A stretch of DNA of 64,000 bases from positions 1 through 64,000 of the forward strand of contig JBOGVS010000004.1 in the NCBI GenBank assembly GCA_050692555.1, given 5' to 3'. The notes under the pieces were generated by a model. The model saw only the letters and a program-made list of their open reading frames with translations, was not told the DNA's origin and ran no database searches. Shown one piece after another: positions 34,920 to 44,435 of the stretch. Numbering within the stretch: position 1 is the stretch's first letter; the number at the start of each line of letters is the position of its first letter. A program made the translations under genes and the position numbers. The stretch is from DAITPV01 sp050692555. GTDB taxonomy: Bacteria > Actinomycetota > UBA4738 > CALAEC01.

Positions 34920-35600
34920 GTGGACGACCTGATCGTGCGGGCCCGCGGGGTCCGGAAGGTCTACCGAGGCGGGACCGAGGTCGAGGCCCTTCGGGGCGTG
35001 GACTTCGAGGCCGGCCGGGCAGAGATGGTGGCGGTCATGGGTCCGTCCGGCTCGGGCAAGACCACCTTGCTGAACTGCCTGTCGGGGCTGGAACGCTTCG
35101 AGGGCGGCGAGGTGCTCATCGATGGGTCCGACCTGGCCGCGCTCTCCGACGACGATCGGACCGAGTACCGGGGCCGGAACATGGGCTTTGTGTTCCAGGC
35201 TTTCAACCTCCTTCCCGTGCTCACCGCGGTGGAGAACGTGGAGATCCCCCTTCTCCTGCTGGGGGCGCGAGCCAGGGATGCTCGCCGGCGGGCCGCGGAG
35301 ATCCTGGACGTCATCGGGCTCGGCGATCGGCTGGACCACCGGCCGGACCAGCTGTCGGGCGGGGAGCAGCAGCGGGCGGCGGTGGCCAGGGCCCTGGTGC
35401 ACCGGCCCGCAGTGGTGTGGGCCGACGAGCCCACCGGGAACCTCGACACCGAAGCGACCGAGTCGGTCATGGGGCTGCTGGTCCGTTTGAACGAGCAGGG
35501 CCAGACCATCGTGCTGGTCACGCACAACCCCTCGGTGGCCGCCCGGGCCGCGCGGATCGTTCGGATGCGCGACGGCCGGATGGAGGGGCCGGGCCGGTGA
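34920..35600 (+). CDS. ABC transporter ATP-binding protein (LolD/MacB type)
   Basis: A 226-residue ATPase of the family that powers FtsX-type permeases: Walker A GPSGSGKTT, Q-loop VFQAFNLLPVLTAVENVEIP, signature LSGGEQQR, Walker B VVWADEPTGNLD, H-switch LVTHNPSVA. The Asn-Leu-Asp after Walker B and NLLPVLTA are typical of the LolD/MacB/FtsE group. GTG start with GGGAGGG just upstream; the end overlaps the permease by GTGA. Confidence 0.92.
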   Translation: MDDLIVRARGVRKVYRGGTEVEALRGVDFEAGRAEMVAVMGPSGSGKTTLLNCLSGLERFEGGEVLIDGSDLAALSDDDRTEYRGRNMGFVFQAFNLLPVLTAVENVEIPLLLLGARARDARRRAAEILDVIGLGDRLDHRPDQLSGGEQQRAAVARALVHRPAVVWADEPTGNLDTEATESVMGLLVRLNEQGQTIVLVTHNPSVAARAARIVRMRDGRMEGPGR

Positions 35601-38398
35601 GCCCGGCAGGGATCGTCCTGGGCCTGTTCGTCCTGGTGTACGCGTCCGTGGCCCTGCTGGCCGCGTCACGCCCGCTGCTGGCCCGGCTGGCCGCTCGGGA
35701 GGCCCTCCGGCGTCCCGGTCAGTCCCTGCTGGTGATCGGCGGCCTGATGGTGGCCTCGGCCGGGATCACCGCGTCGCTGGTCGGGGCGGACTCCTCCGAG
35801 GACAGCTCGGTGCGCAACGCCTACCGGGCCTGGGGACACGTCGACCTCACGGTTGCCGCCGGCGGCGCCATGTTCGACCCACGGGTGGCGAGCACACTGG
35901 CCGCGGACCCGGAGGTGGCCGGTCGGGTCGACGGCGTCCAGGCGGGGATCGAGCTGGTCGGCTCGGTGTCCGATCTGGATCGCAGGCAGGGAGAGCCGGG
36001 GATCCGGGTGATCGGGTTCGACCCCGTCACCCAACCCCCGTTCGGCTCGTTCGTCCTGGAGGACGGGACCCGGACGACCGGAGAGGACCTGGGGCCGGGG
36101 GAGGTGCTGCTCTCCCGTCAGCTGGCCGAGGACCTCCGGGCCCGGCCGGGAGACCGGCTGACGATCGGCCTGGAGAGCGGTGCGACCGCCCAGGCGGTCC
36201 AGGTCGAAGCGGCGGCCGTGGTCCGGCCGGAGGGCCCCGGAGCCTACGGGCTCCGCCCGGCGCTATTCGCGCCGGTGGCCACCGTGCAGGCCGTTGCGGG
36301 GACCCAGGGCGTGAACATCGTGCGGGTCTCCGCAACTGGAGGCGTGCGCACCGGTGCGGGGGGCGCCGCCCTGGCCCGCCCCGAGATCGGGGAGGCTCTG
36401 GACGCGCTCCCGGCCGACGTTCCGTTCCAGGTCCGGGAGGTCAAATCGAGCGAGGTCCGGGAGGCCAGGCAGGGGACCGAGTTCACCCGAGCGATGCTCC
36501 TGGGGATGAGCTTCCTGATCATCGCCGCGGGAGCGGCCCTGGTGGTGAACCTGACCACGATGCTGGCGGAGGAGCGCCGCCCCCGTCACGCGGTCATCCG
36601 GGCCTTGGGGCTCACCCGCCGGGGGCTGGTCACGCTGTCGGTGATCGAGGGGGCCATATACAGCCTGGTGGCAGCCGTCGCAGGAACGGCCATCGGCCTG
36701 GTGGCCGGGCGGCTGGTGGCCGAGCGATTCGCCGAGGCCTTCGCCCAGTTCACCGGGGGCGTGGTGGATCTCCGGTTCCGTCTCTCGGTGCGCCCGGCCA
36801 CCCTGGCCATCTCGTTCGCCGCCGGCGCGCTGATCGCCTTGACCGTGTTGTTCCTGGCGGCCCGGCGGACCTCCCGGATGTCGATCCCCGCGGCGATCCG
36901 CAACCTGCCGGACTCGGCCGAGCATCGCCGGCGGCCGGCGCTGCGATGGGCGGCGGTGGGGGTCCTGGCGGCGGCGGGAGCCGGAAGCCTGTTCCAGGCA
37001 CACGATGCGGCCCGGCTGGTGGGAGGGATCGCCGTGGTCCTGGCGGCGTCGGTGGCGGTGCGCCCCCGGCTCTCTCCCCGGTTGCACGCCTCGTTGACCG
37101 GCCTGGCCCTGGCGGGGTGGTCGTTCGTGGTCATCGGGGCCATCGACCCGGAGGCCGACGTGGGGGAGTTCATGTCCGCGTTCACCGGGGCGGTCCTGGC
37201 CGCGGTGTTCGGGCTCTCCCTCCTGGTGGCGGCGAACCTGGGACTCATCGAGGGTGCCGGAGCGATCGTGCGCCGGCTGCGTGCCGTCCTCCGCCCCCCG
37301 CTGGCGTATCTGGCCCGCCGTCCGGTGCGCACCGGACTGTCCACGGGGATGTTCGCGGTGGTCCTGGCCATCGTGACCATCCTGGCGGTGTTCCTCTCGG
37401 TGTTCCGTCCCCGGTACGAGCGCGACTCGCTGGGGTACGACGTTCGAGTCACGTCCACCGGCGACCCGGACGTCGAGCTTCCCGCTGGTGTGGACGACCG
37501 GGTCCGTGACCAGGTGCGGATTCCCACACTCGGGTACGTCGGCGAGTTCCGCTCGGAGTTCGGGGGGAGCGCCCAGGCGTTCGTGCCGCTGTTCCCGCTG
37601 TCCGGGGAGCTGAAGACCGACCCCCCCGTGAAGCTGGCGTCCCTCCAGGACCGGTACGAGACCGAGGACCAGGTGTGGAGCGCGGTCGAGCGGGATCCTT
37701 CCTTGGCCGTGTCGGTGTTCGGGAATCCGGGCGACGAGATCGTGCTCCGGGTCCCCTCGGGCCCCGTGCGGTTCACCATCGCCGCCAATCCCCAGGTGGG
37801 GATCCTGGACGGGGTCATCGCCTCTGAGGCCGCACTGGCCCCGTTCGACTCGGCGCCCCGAGGAGTCACGCTGCTGGTCGACACGGACCCCGGCGCCGAC
37901 GTCACCGAGGTGGCCGCGGCGATCGAGCGAGGACTTTTCGCCGCCGGCGTGGACGCCCGCCCCATCCGCGACCTCCTCGACGAGGGATACCGGGCCAACC
38001 GAACGTTCTTCTCCGTGGTGGACGTCCTCCTCCGGCTGGGGCTGGTGGTGGGGATCGCCTCCCTGGGGATCCTGGGCCTCCGGGCCGTGGTGGAGCGCCG
38101 TCACGTGATTGGGGTGATGCGGGCCATCGGGTACCGTCGCCGGGCGGTGATGGCCGGGCTGATGACCGAGGCCCTGGTGACCACGTCGATCGGGGTGGGC
38201 GTGGGGTTCGCCGCGGGCGTGGTCATGGGGTACCTGTTCTTCCGGCAGTTCGCCGAGGGCAACCCGTTCGGGATCGACGGGGCCAGCATGGGGACCGCGC
38301 TGGCACTGGTGTACGGGGCGGCCTTCCTTGTCACCCTGGGGCCGGCGTGGCGGGCCTCGCGGCTGGCCCCGGCAGAGGCGGTCCGCTACTCGGAGTGA
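35597..38398 (+). CDS. FtsX-like ABC permease, two-module
   Basis: A 933-residue membrane protein with duplicated FtsX/MacB modules. After two N-terminal hydrophobic stretches (~3-23, 42-62) comes an extracytoplasmic region, then a four-helix FtsX block (~298-430 with further helices to ~560), a second outer region (~610-780), and a final FtsX block (~800-925) containing RHVIGVMRAIGYRRRAVMAG. Such mechanotransmitter permeases move or extract lipids, lipoproteins or peptides rather than import solutes. The start is GTG 35597 in a GTGA overlap with the ATPase. Substrate unknown. Confidence 0.88.
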   Translation: MSPAGIVLGLFVLVYASVALLAASRPLLARLAAREALRRPGQSLLVIGGLMVASAGITASLVGADSSEDSSVRNAYRAWGHVDLTVAAGGAMFDPRVASTLAADPEVAGRVDGVQAGIELVGSVSDLDRRQGEPGIRVIGFDPVTQPPFGSFVLEDGTRTTGEDLGPGEVLLSRQLAEDLRARPGDRLTIGLESGATAQAVQVEAAAVVRPEGPGAYGLRPALFAPVATVQAVAGTQGVNIVRVSATGGVRTGAGGAALARPEIGEALDALPADVPFQVREVKSSEVREARQGTEFTRAMLLGMSFLIIAAGAALVVNLTTMLAEERRPRHAVIRALGLTRRGLVTLSVIEGAIYSLVAAVAGTAIGLVAGRLVAERFAEAFAQFTGGVVDLRFRLSVRPATLAISFAAGALIALTVLFLAARRTSRMSIPAAIRNLPDSAEHRRRPALRWAAVGVLAAAGAGSLFQAHDAARLVGGIAVVLAASVAVRPRLSPRLHASLTGLALAGWSFVVIGAIDPEADVGEFMSAFTGAVLAAVFGLSLLVAANLGLIEGAGAIVRRLRAVLRPPLAYLARRPVRTGLSTGMFAVVLAIVTILAVFLSVFRPRYERDSLGYDVRVTSTGDPDVELPAGVDDRVRDQVRIPTLGYVGEFRSEFGGSAQAFVPLFPLSGELKTDPPVKLASLQDRYETEDQVWSAVERDPSLAVSVFGNPGDEIVLRVPSGPVRFTIAANPQVGILDGVIASEAALAPFDSAPRGVTLLVDTDPGADVTEVAAAIERGLFAAGVDARPIRDLLDEGYRANRTFFSVVDVLLRLGLVVGIASLGILGLRAVVERRHVIGVMRAIGYRRRAVMAGLMTEALVTTSIGVGVGFAAGVVMGYLFFRQFAEGNPFGIDGASMGTALALVYGAAFLVTLGPAWRASRLAPAEAVRYSE

Positions 38399-38464
38399 CC
38401 TCGGTCTTCAGACGGTCTGACCGCAGGTCATCGTGCTTAAATGAGTGGAGAGGAGGTCGCGACG

Positions 38465-40696
38465 ATGGAAGAGGTGAAGGCACCCGAGCGTCGGGGTGGC
38501 CTCCTGTCGCGCCTCCCGTTCGTCTCCGGCCCCTCCGACCTGCCCCAGAGCCTGGACAGCCTGCTGCGCAAGGTCCGCACCTACAACCCCAAGGCCGACG
38601 TCAAGATGGTGCAGAACGCCTACGAGTTCGCCGAGGCCTCGCACCGAGGGCAGGTCCGCAAGTCCGGGGAGCCGTTCATCGAGCATCCCCTGGGCGTGGC
38701 CCACGTCCTGGCCGACCTGGGGATGGACACCACCACGCTGGTGGCCGCGCTCCTGCACGACGTGGTCGAGGACACCGACCTCTCCCTGGAGGACGTGGAA
38801 CGCGAGTACGGGGCCCACGTGGCGGCCATCGTGGACGGGCTCACCAAGCTGGACCGGATCACCTACCGGACCCGGGAGCAGCAGCAGGCCGAGAACGTCC
38901 GGAAGATGATCGTGGCCATGGCCCGGGACATCCGGGTCCTGATCATCAAGCTGGCCGACCGCCTCCACAACATGCGGACGCTGGACAGCCTGTCCCGCCC
39001 CAAGCAGGAGCAGAAGGCCACCGAGACACTGGAGATCTACGCGCCGCTGGCCCACCGGCTGGGCATCTTCCAGATCAAGTGGGAGCTCGAGGACCTCTCG
39101 TTCAAGACCCTGCACCCCAAGCGGTTCGAGGAGATCGCCAGCCTGGTGGGCAAGGCCGAGCACGAGCGGGCCACCTACCTCGAGCAGGTGGTGGACGAAG
39201 TGAGCCGGCAGCTCCGGAAGATCAAGGTGAAGTCGGACGTCCAGGGACGCCCGAAGCACCTTTACAGCGTGTACGAGAAGATGGTCCTCCGGGGCAAGGA
39301 GTTCAATGAGATCTACGACCTGGCGGGGATCCGGGTCCAGGTCGACACGGTCAAGGACTGCTACGCGGCCGTCGGTGCCATCCATTCCCTGTGGAAGCCC
39401 ATCCCCGGCAGGTTCAAGGACTACATCGCGATGCCCAAGTTCAACATGTACCAGTCGCTGCACACCACGGTGATCGGGCCCGAAGGACGGCCGCTCGAGG
39501 TCCAGATCCGTACCCACCAGATGCACCGGACTGCGGAGTTCGGGATCGCCGCCCACTGGCGGTACAAGGAGACCTCCAAGAAGAAGGACGAGGCCGCGGA
39601 CCTGGCATGGCTGTCGCAGATGCTCGAGTGGCAGAAGGAGATGTCCGACCCCCGGGAGTTCATGGAGGGGTTGAAGATCGACCTGTACCAGGACCGGGTG
39701 TTCGCGTTCACCCCCAAGGGCGACGTGATCGACGTGCCGTCGGGAGCCACGCCCATCGACTTCGCCTACGCGATCCACACCGAGGTGGGGCATCGGTGCA
39801 TGGGAGGGAAGGTGAACGGGAAGCTGGTCCCCCTCGACTATCGGCTGGAGACCGGCGACACCGTGGAGATCCTCACGTCGAAGAGCGGCAAGCCCAGCCG
39901 GGATTGGCTCCAGGTGGTGGCCACCCCGCGAGCCCGGAACAAGATCAAGCAGTGGTTCAGTCGCGAACGGCGCGAGGACGCCATGGACACCGGGAGGGAC
40001 ATGCTCCAGCGGGAGCTGCGCCGTCAGGGGCTGCCGCTGAAGCGCCTGACCACCGAGGCCCAGCTGGCCGCCGTGGCCGCCGAGCTCAAGTACCCCGGTC
40101 TCGACGCCATGCTGGTGGGGATCGGGGAGGGCCACGTGTCCCCCCAGTCCGTAGTGACGCGCCTCACCCGTCTCATCTCTCAGGACGAGGACGAGGAGGT
40201 CGCCGAGATCCCCCCCGCTCGTCCGGTCCGGCTGCCGCCCCGGGACGGCCAGCCTGTGCTGGTGGCCGGAGCCGACGACCTGTGGGTCAACCTGTCCCGG
40301 TGCTGCACGCCCGTTCCCGGCGACGAGATCGTGGGCTTCGTGACCAGGGGACGGGGCGTCTCGGTGCATCGGGCCGACTGTCCCAACGCCATCGCGCTGG
40401 CCAAGGACCAGGACCGGTTCATCGACGTGTCGTGGCGTCCGGGGAAGGGCACCACGTTCGTGGTGTCGATCCAGATCGAGGCCCTGGACCGCAAGAAGCT
40501 ACTCGGTGACGTGGCCACCGCCCTCTCCGAGCTCCAGATCAACATCCTGTCGGCCAGCAGCACCGTGGGCAAGGATCGGATCGCCAGGCTCAGGTTCACC
40601 TTCGAGCTGGCCGACATCAGCCACCTGGCCGGCGTGCTGGGCACGGTGAAGAAGGTCGACGCGGTGTTCGACGCGTACCGGGTCGTCCCCGGCTAA
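38465..40696 (+). CDS. rel: Bifunctional (p)ppGpp synthetase/hydrolase
   Basis: A 743-residue Rel protein controlling the stringent response. The hydrolase HD domain is intact (HRGQVRKSGEPFIEHPLGVA, LLHDVVEDTD with H98-D99). The synthetase domain has YEKMVLRGKEFNEIYDLAGI and R316-D319 (RFKD), the basic RxKD form of bifunctional enzymes rather than the acidic form of synthetase-only RelA. TGS (~395-455), a zinc-finger-like CCTP region and a C-terminal ACT domain follow. ATG 38465 is preferred over ATG 38441 because AGGAGGT (38451-38457) sits 7 nt before it. Confidence 0.95.
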   Translation: MEEVKAPERRGGLLSRLPFVSGPSDLPQSLDSLLRKVRTYNPKADVKMVQNAYEFAEASHRGQVRKSGEPFIEHPLGVAHVLADLGMDTTTLVAALLHDVVEDTDLSLEDVEREYGAHVAAIVDGLTKLDRITYRTREQQQAENVRKMIVAMARDIRVLIIKLADRLHNMRTLDSLSRPKQEQKATETLEIYAPLAHRLGIFQIKWELEDLSFKTLHPKRFEEIASLVGKAEHERATYLEQVVDEVSRQLRKIKVKSDVQGRPKHLYSVYEKMVLRGKEFNEIYDLAGIRVQVDTVKDCYAAVGAIHSLWKPIPGRFKDYIAMPKFNMYQSLHTTVIGPEGRPLEVQIRTHQMHRTAEFGIAAHWRYKETSKKKDEAADLAWLSQMLEWQKEMSDPREFMEGLKIDLYQDRVFAFTPKGDVIDVPSGATPIDFAYAIHTEVGHRCMGGKVNGKLVPLDYRLETGDTVEILTSKSGKPSRDWLQVVATPRARNKIKQWFSRERREDAMDTGRDMLQRELRRQGLPLKRLTTEAQLAAVAAELKYPGLDAMLVGIGEGHVSPQSVVTRLTRLISQDEDEEVAEIPPARPVRLPPRDGQPVLVAGADDLWVNLSRCCTPVPGDEIVGFVTRGRGVSVHRADCPNAIALAKDQDRFIDVSWRPGKGTTFVVSIQIEALDRKKLLGDVATALSELQINILSASSTVGKDRIARLRFTFELADISHLAGVLGTVKKVDAVFDAYRVVPG

Positions 40697-40710
40697 CATC
40701 CGTTCCCTCC

Positions 40711-41150
40711 ATGAAGGTCCTTCTCCAGCGGGTGGCCCGTTCCGAGGTTCGGGTGGGGGGCACCTCGGTGGCCTCCGGGGGCCCCGGACTCCTGCTGCTA
40801 GTTGGTGTGGGACCCGAGGACGGCGGCGACGAAGTCCGAAAGCTGGCGGAGAAGGTGTGGAACCTCCGGATCTTCGAGGACGACCAGGGCAAGATGAACC
40901 GCTCCCTGTCGGAGGTGGGCGGTGACGTGGTGGTGGTCCCTCAGTTCACCCTGTACGGGGACACCAGCCGCGGGCGCCGGCCGTCCTGGGTCCGGGCCGC
41001 TCCTGGGGACATGGCCGACGGGATCGTGGAGTCCTTCGCCGCGGCTCTGGCCGGGCTCGGGGCGAACGTTTCGCTCGGCGTGTTCGGTGAGCACATGGAG
41101 GTCGAGTTGGTGAACGACGGCCCCGTCAAACGTTGTTGTTGGAAGCCTGA
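40711..41150 (+). pseudogene. dtd: D-aminoacyl-tRNA deacylase with a 3' frameshift
   Basis: The frame from ATG 40711 encodes a normal DTD (MKVLLQRVARSEVRVGG, VVPQFTLYGDTSRGRRPSWV, VELVNDGPV) until residue 138, then fails to stop and runs on to 42516 as an artefactual antisense reading of the next gene. Dropping two nucleotides in the AAA at 41128-41130 restores the family ending NDGPVTLLLEA and a TGA at 41148-41150, giving 145 residues, the usual DTD length. The catalytic SQFTL-type motif reads PQFTL, a Ser-to-Pro change. DTD recycles D-Tyr and other D-aminoacyl-tRNAs. The frameshift may be real or a sequence error. Confidence 0.8.
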
Positions 41151-41172
41151 CGGAAATCCGGAGTCGCGAGCC

Positions 41173-42570
41173 TCACTCCTTGGAGTTCAAACGGTCGCGG
41201 GCCTCGGCCATCAGGTTCCCGAACACCCGGGCTCCGGTAGGGAACGCGTGGATGGTGTCCGCCAGGCCGGTAACCGGGATAGCCTGTTTGATCGCCAGCA
41301 CCGCCTCGTGGATCAGCTCCGACGCTCCGGGGCACGCGGCGAACGAGCCCACCAGGACGCCCCTGTCGCCGTCCACGACCGCGGTGAGGTGGCCGGGCGA
41401 TCCCTCCAGGATGGCCTGATCCGAATCCCGGCGAGGCTCGATGGTGAAGCCCCGGGCGGTGGTTGCGAAGTCCTGAGTCACCTCGAAGGCATCGATGCCC
41501 TGCTCGCGGGCCTGGTTCACCAGAAGCCCCACTCCGGCGGTCTCCGGATCCGTGAACGAGGTTCGGGGCACTGCGGACAGGTCGGCCCGAGCATCATGGC
41601 CCACCGCGTTCCGGGCGGCGACCCGACCCTGGTAGTCGGCCACGTGGGTGAACTGAAGACCTCCGGCGCAGTCTCCGGCCACGTACACGCCGTCGGCCAC
41701 CTGCATCCGGTCGTCCGGCTTCGCCGTCCCTCGGTCATCGACCGCGACGCCGGCTTCCTCAACTCCGAGGGCCCGGAGATCCGAGGCCCGGCGGCCCACG
41801 GCCACCAGCAGCTCGGCGGCCTCCACGGTCGTTCCGTCAGCCAGCTCGACCACGTGGCCGGGCCCGCCCCGGCGGACCGCTTCGGCCAGCACCCCGGTCC
41901 GCACGTCGACCCCCTCGTCGCGGAGCTGGCCGGTGACCAGCTCCGAGCTGCGTGGGTGTTCGCGGGGGAGCAGGCGGCCGTTGCCCTCGATGATCGTGGT
42001 CTTCACCCCGAATCGCGCGTAGACCTGGGCGAGCTCGACCCCCACGACCCCACCGCCGAGGACCACGATGCTGGAGGGGAGCTCACGGAGCGACGTCCCG
42101 TCGTTGCTGGTCCAGTACCCCGCGTCCTGGAGCCCCTTGATCGGGGGGATGACCGGCAGCGAGCCCGTGGCCAAAACCAGTGCTCGCCCTTCCAAGCTCC
42201 GGGACCCATTGCCGTCCTGGCGGACCTCCACCCGCCCGGCGCCCACGATCCGGGCGGTGCCCCGGACGACCTCCGCTCCGGCCGACTCAAGACCGGAGAC
42301 ATGACCGGCATCGTCGGGGTAGTCGATGCCCTCACGGGAGATCATCCAGTCCCGCCGCGCCGAGGCCCGGGACCAGGGGTAGCCGGCTCCCAGGCGCCGG
42401 CGACCGGCGGCGTCGAGGAGGGTCTTGGAGGGCAGGCACGCCCAGAAGCTGCAGATGCCGCCGACCAGGTCGCGTTCGACCACCGCGACCTTCCCGCCCA
42501 GCTCCGCCGACAATGAGCCCGCCGCTTCCCCACCCGCACCGGCACCGATGACGATCACGTCGTAGTCCAC
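41173..42570 (-). CDS. Pyridine nucleotide-disulfide oxidoreductase, atypical active site
   Basis: A 465-residue FAD flavoprotein: FAD-binding DYDVIVIGAGAGGEAAG, redox disulfide GGICSFWACLPSKTLL (C40, C45), NAD(P) motif VVLGGGVVGVELAQ, FAD motif GVYVAGDCAG and a C-terminal dimerisation domain. Dihydrolipoamide dehydrogenase and relatives end with HxHPTxSE supplying the catalytic His-Glu; here it reads IHAFPTGARVF, so the base His is Phe and the Glu is absent. It is therefore not a lipoamide dehydrogenase, and the substrate is unknown. GTG 42570 with GGGAGG 4 nt upstream is preferred to the open frame back to 42639. Confidence 0.85.
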   Translation of the reverse strand: MDYDVIVIGAGAGGEAAGSLSAELGGKVAVVERDLVGGICSFWACLPSKTLLDAAGRRRLGAGYPWSRASARRDWMISREGIDYPDDAGHVSGLESAGAEVVRGTARIVGAGRVEVRQDGNGSRSLEGRALVLATGSLPVIPPIKGLQDAGYWTSNDGTSLRELPSSIVVLGGGVVGVELAQVYARFGVKTTIIEGNGRLLPREHPRSSELVTGQLRDEGVDVRTGVLAEAVRRGGPGHVVELADGTTVEAAELLVAVGRRASDLRALGVEEAGVAVDDRGTAKPDDRMQVADGVYVAGDCAGGLQFTHVADYQGRVAARNAVGHDARADLSAVPRTSFTDPETAGVGLLVNQAREQGIDAFEVTQDFATTARGFTIEPRRDSDQAILEGSPGHLTAVVDGDRGVLVGSFAACPGASELIHEAVLAIKQAIPVTGLADTIHAFPTGARVFGNLMAEARDRLNSKE

Positions 42571-42689
42571 ACGGCCTCCCTTCGGATGCATTGTCCAACC
42601 GCCGGAGGGAACACCGCCATTCCCGAAGAGGTTGGTCATCGCGATGGTAGGCTGACCGCGCCCACGGCTGAGCGACGGGAGGCGGGTAG

Positions 42690-44432
42690 ATGGAAGGGAG
42701 CGCGCCGGCGACCGGCAAGGGCCAGGCCAAGCTGCGGATGAGCAGCTGGCAGCGGTGGACCATGCTCGCGGTGATCCTGGGGTCCGGGATCGTCTTCCTG
42801 GACACCTCGGTCGTCAACCTGGCCCTCCCGCGGATCGGGGCGGAGCTCCCCAGCCCCTTGCTGGGGTTCGCCCGGCTCGAAGCCCAGTCGTACGTGGCCA
42901 ACGCCTATTTCGTCACGCTCAGCGCCCTGCTGATCCTGGCCGGCGCTCTCACCGACTACTACGGGCGCAAACGGATGTTCACCGTCGGTCTGATCGGGTT
43001 CCTGGCCACCTCGGTGCTGTGCGGCTTGGCGCCGAACATGGAGCTCCTGATCCTGTTCCGGATCCTCCAGGGCGCCACGGGCGCGTTGGTGGTCCCCGGG
43101 TCGCTGTCGATCATCACCGCCAGCTTCGAGGGCGAGCAGCAGGGGCGAGCCTTCGGCCTGTGGGCGGGCGCCTCGGCCGCCACCACCATCCTGGGCCCGT
43201 TCATCGGCGGTGTCCTGGTGAACTCGATCTCCTGGCGGGCGGCATTCTTCATCAACGTGCCGTTCCTCCTGCTGGCGCTATACGCGACGAGGACGGGCGT
43301 GCCGGAGACCCGCGACGAGCAGGCCTCCAGCCAGTTCGACTGGCTCGGGTCGCTGGTGGTGGTGGCGGCGGTGGGCGGCCTGGCGTTCGGAACGATCCGG
43401 GGGGAGCAGACCGAGTGGCAGGGCATCGAGGCCTTCATCGCCCTGGGCCTCGGAGCGGCGGCCCTGGTGGCGTTCCCCATCATGATGGTGAAGCTCCCTC
43501 ACCCGCTGGTTCCGCCCTCCATGTTCCGCTCACGGAACTTCACGATCACGAACGCCTCCACGTTCGTGATCTACGGTGCCCTGTACGTGTTCCTCAGCTT
43601 CCAGGGCCTGTTCCTCATCGGAACCCTGGGCTACAACGAACCCGCGGCCGGGATCGCCGGACTGCCCGCCACGCTGTTCCTGGTTCTGCTTTCCACCCGG
43701 TTCGGGAAGCTGGCGGCGAGGTACGGGCCCCGACTGTTCATGGCCGCCGGCCCGGCGGTGATGGCCCTGGGCCTCCTGTACCTCACCCGGTTCCCGGCCG
43801 ACAGCGAAGCGTGGGTCTTGGGGACGGGGGCCGGAGGGAGCATCCTTCCTCCGGGGGCCTACTTCGTCGACCTCCTTCCGTCGCTGCTGGTGTTCGGCAT
43901 CGGCCTGGCGATCATGGTCGCTCCGCTGACCACCGCCCTGATGACCTCGGTGCCCAAGCACAACTCCGGAGTGGCCTCGGCGATCAACAACGCCATCTCT
44001 CGGGTGGGCGCGCCACTGGTGACCGCACTGATCTTCGTGGCCGTGGTGTCCAGCTTCTACGGCTCGATCGAGGAGCGGGTCCCCGGGGCGGACACCTCCT
44101 CGCGGGCGTTCCGAGGGCAGGTGGCCCCGCTGAACCCGCCGGAGGAGGGAGCCGATCCCGCGGTGGTGGCAGCGGCCAAGGAGGCCTCCACCGACGCCTT
44201 CCACCTGGCCGTGCTGGTGGCCGCGGGGCTGATGGTCGTCGGCGCGGTGGTGAACGGCCTGGGGATCAAGAACCCCAAGAAGGGGCGGGAGGAGCCCACG
44301 GAGGAGAGGGGTCCGGCCGTTCCTGCTGAGCGGGTGGACACCATCCCCGAAGGTGTTCCCTGCCTCCCGGTCATCTCACCCACGGCCTTGCCCGTCGACT
44401 CCCGGATGGGTCCCCCGCCTGACTCGTCCTGA
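42690..44432 (+). CDS. MFS exporter, DHA2 family (14 helices)
   Basis: A 580-residue drug:H+ antiporter-2 type protein. Visible signatures are the helix-1 motif LDTSVVNLALPRIGAEL, motif A DYYGRKRMFTVGL, LFRILQGATGALVVPGSLSI with the QG(A/L)xGA core, and motif C-like GPFIGGVLVNSISWRAAFFI. About 14 hydrophobic segments fit the EmrB/QacA group, which exports hydrophobic compounds. A long polar tail (~70 residues) follows the last helix. It has GGAGGCGGG upstream, is divergent from the flavoprotein and 3 bp from the DUF1684 gene. Confidence 0.9.
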   Translation: MEGSAPATGKGQAKLRMSSWQRWTMLAVILGSGIVFLDTSVVNLALPRIGAELPSPLLGFARLEAQSYVANAYFVTLSALLILAGALTDYYGRKRMFTVGLIGFLATSVLCGLAPNMELLILFRILQGATGALVVPGSLSIITASFEGEQQGRAFGLWAGASAATTILGPFIGGVLVNSISWRAAFFINVPFLLLALYATRTGVPETRDEQASSQFDWLGSLVVVAAVGGLAFGTIRGEQTEWQGIEAFIALGLGAAALVAFPIMMVKLPHPLVPPSMFRSRNFTITNASTFVIYGALYVFLSFQGLFLIGTLGYNEPAAGIAGLPATLFLVLLSTRFGKLAARYGPRLFMAAGPAVMALGLLYLTRFPADSEAWVLGTGAGGSILPPGAYFVDLLPSLLVFGIGLAIMVAPLTTALMTSVPKHNSGVASAINNAISRVGAPLVTALIFVAVVSSFYGSIEERVPGADTSSRAFRGQVAPLNPPEEGADPAVVAAAKEASTDAFHLAVLVAAGLMVVGAVVNGLGIKNPKKGREEPTEERGPAVPAERVDTIPEGVPCLPVISPTALPVDSRMGPPPDSS

Positions 44433-44435
44433 GGA

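Noticed and set aside
38408..38418. Short palindrome CAGACGGTCTG upstream of rel
   Set aside because: Only 5-1-5 bp with no matching regulator known here; not enough to call an operator.
38408..40369. Minus-strand open frame of 653 codons opposite rel
   Set aside because: Exact antisense of the Rel reading frame, with Leu/Gly/Val-rich content and no domain.
41151..42516. C-terminal extension of the dtd frame
   Set aside because: Antisense of the flavoprotein gene; a normal DTD end appears if two bases are dropped at 41128-41130.
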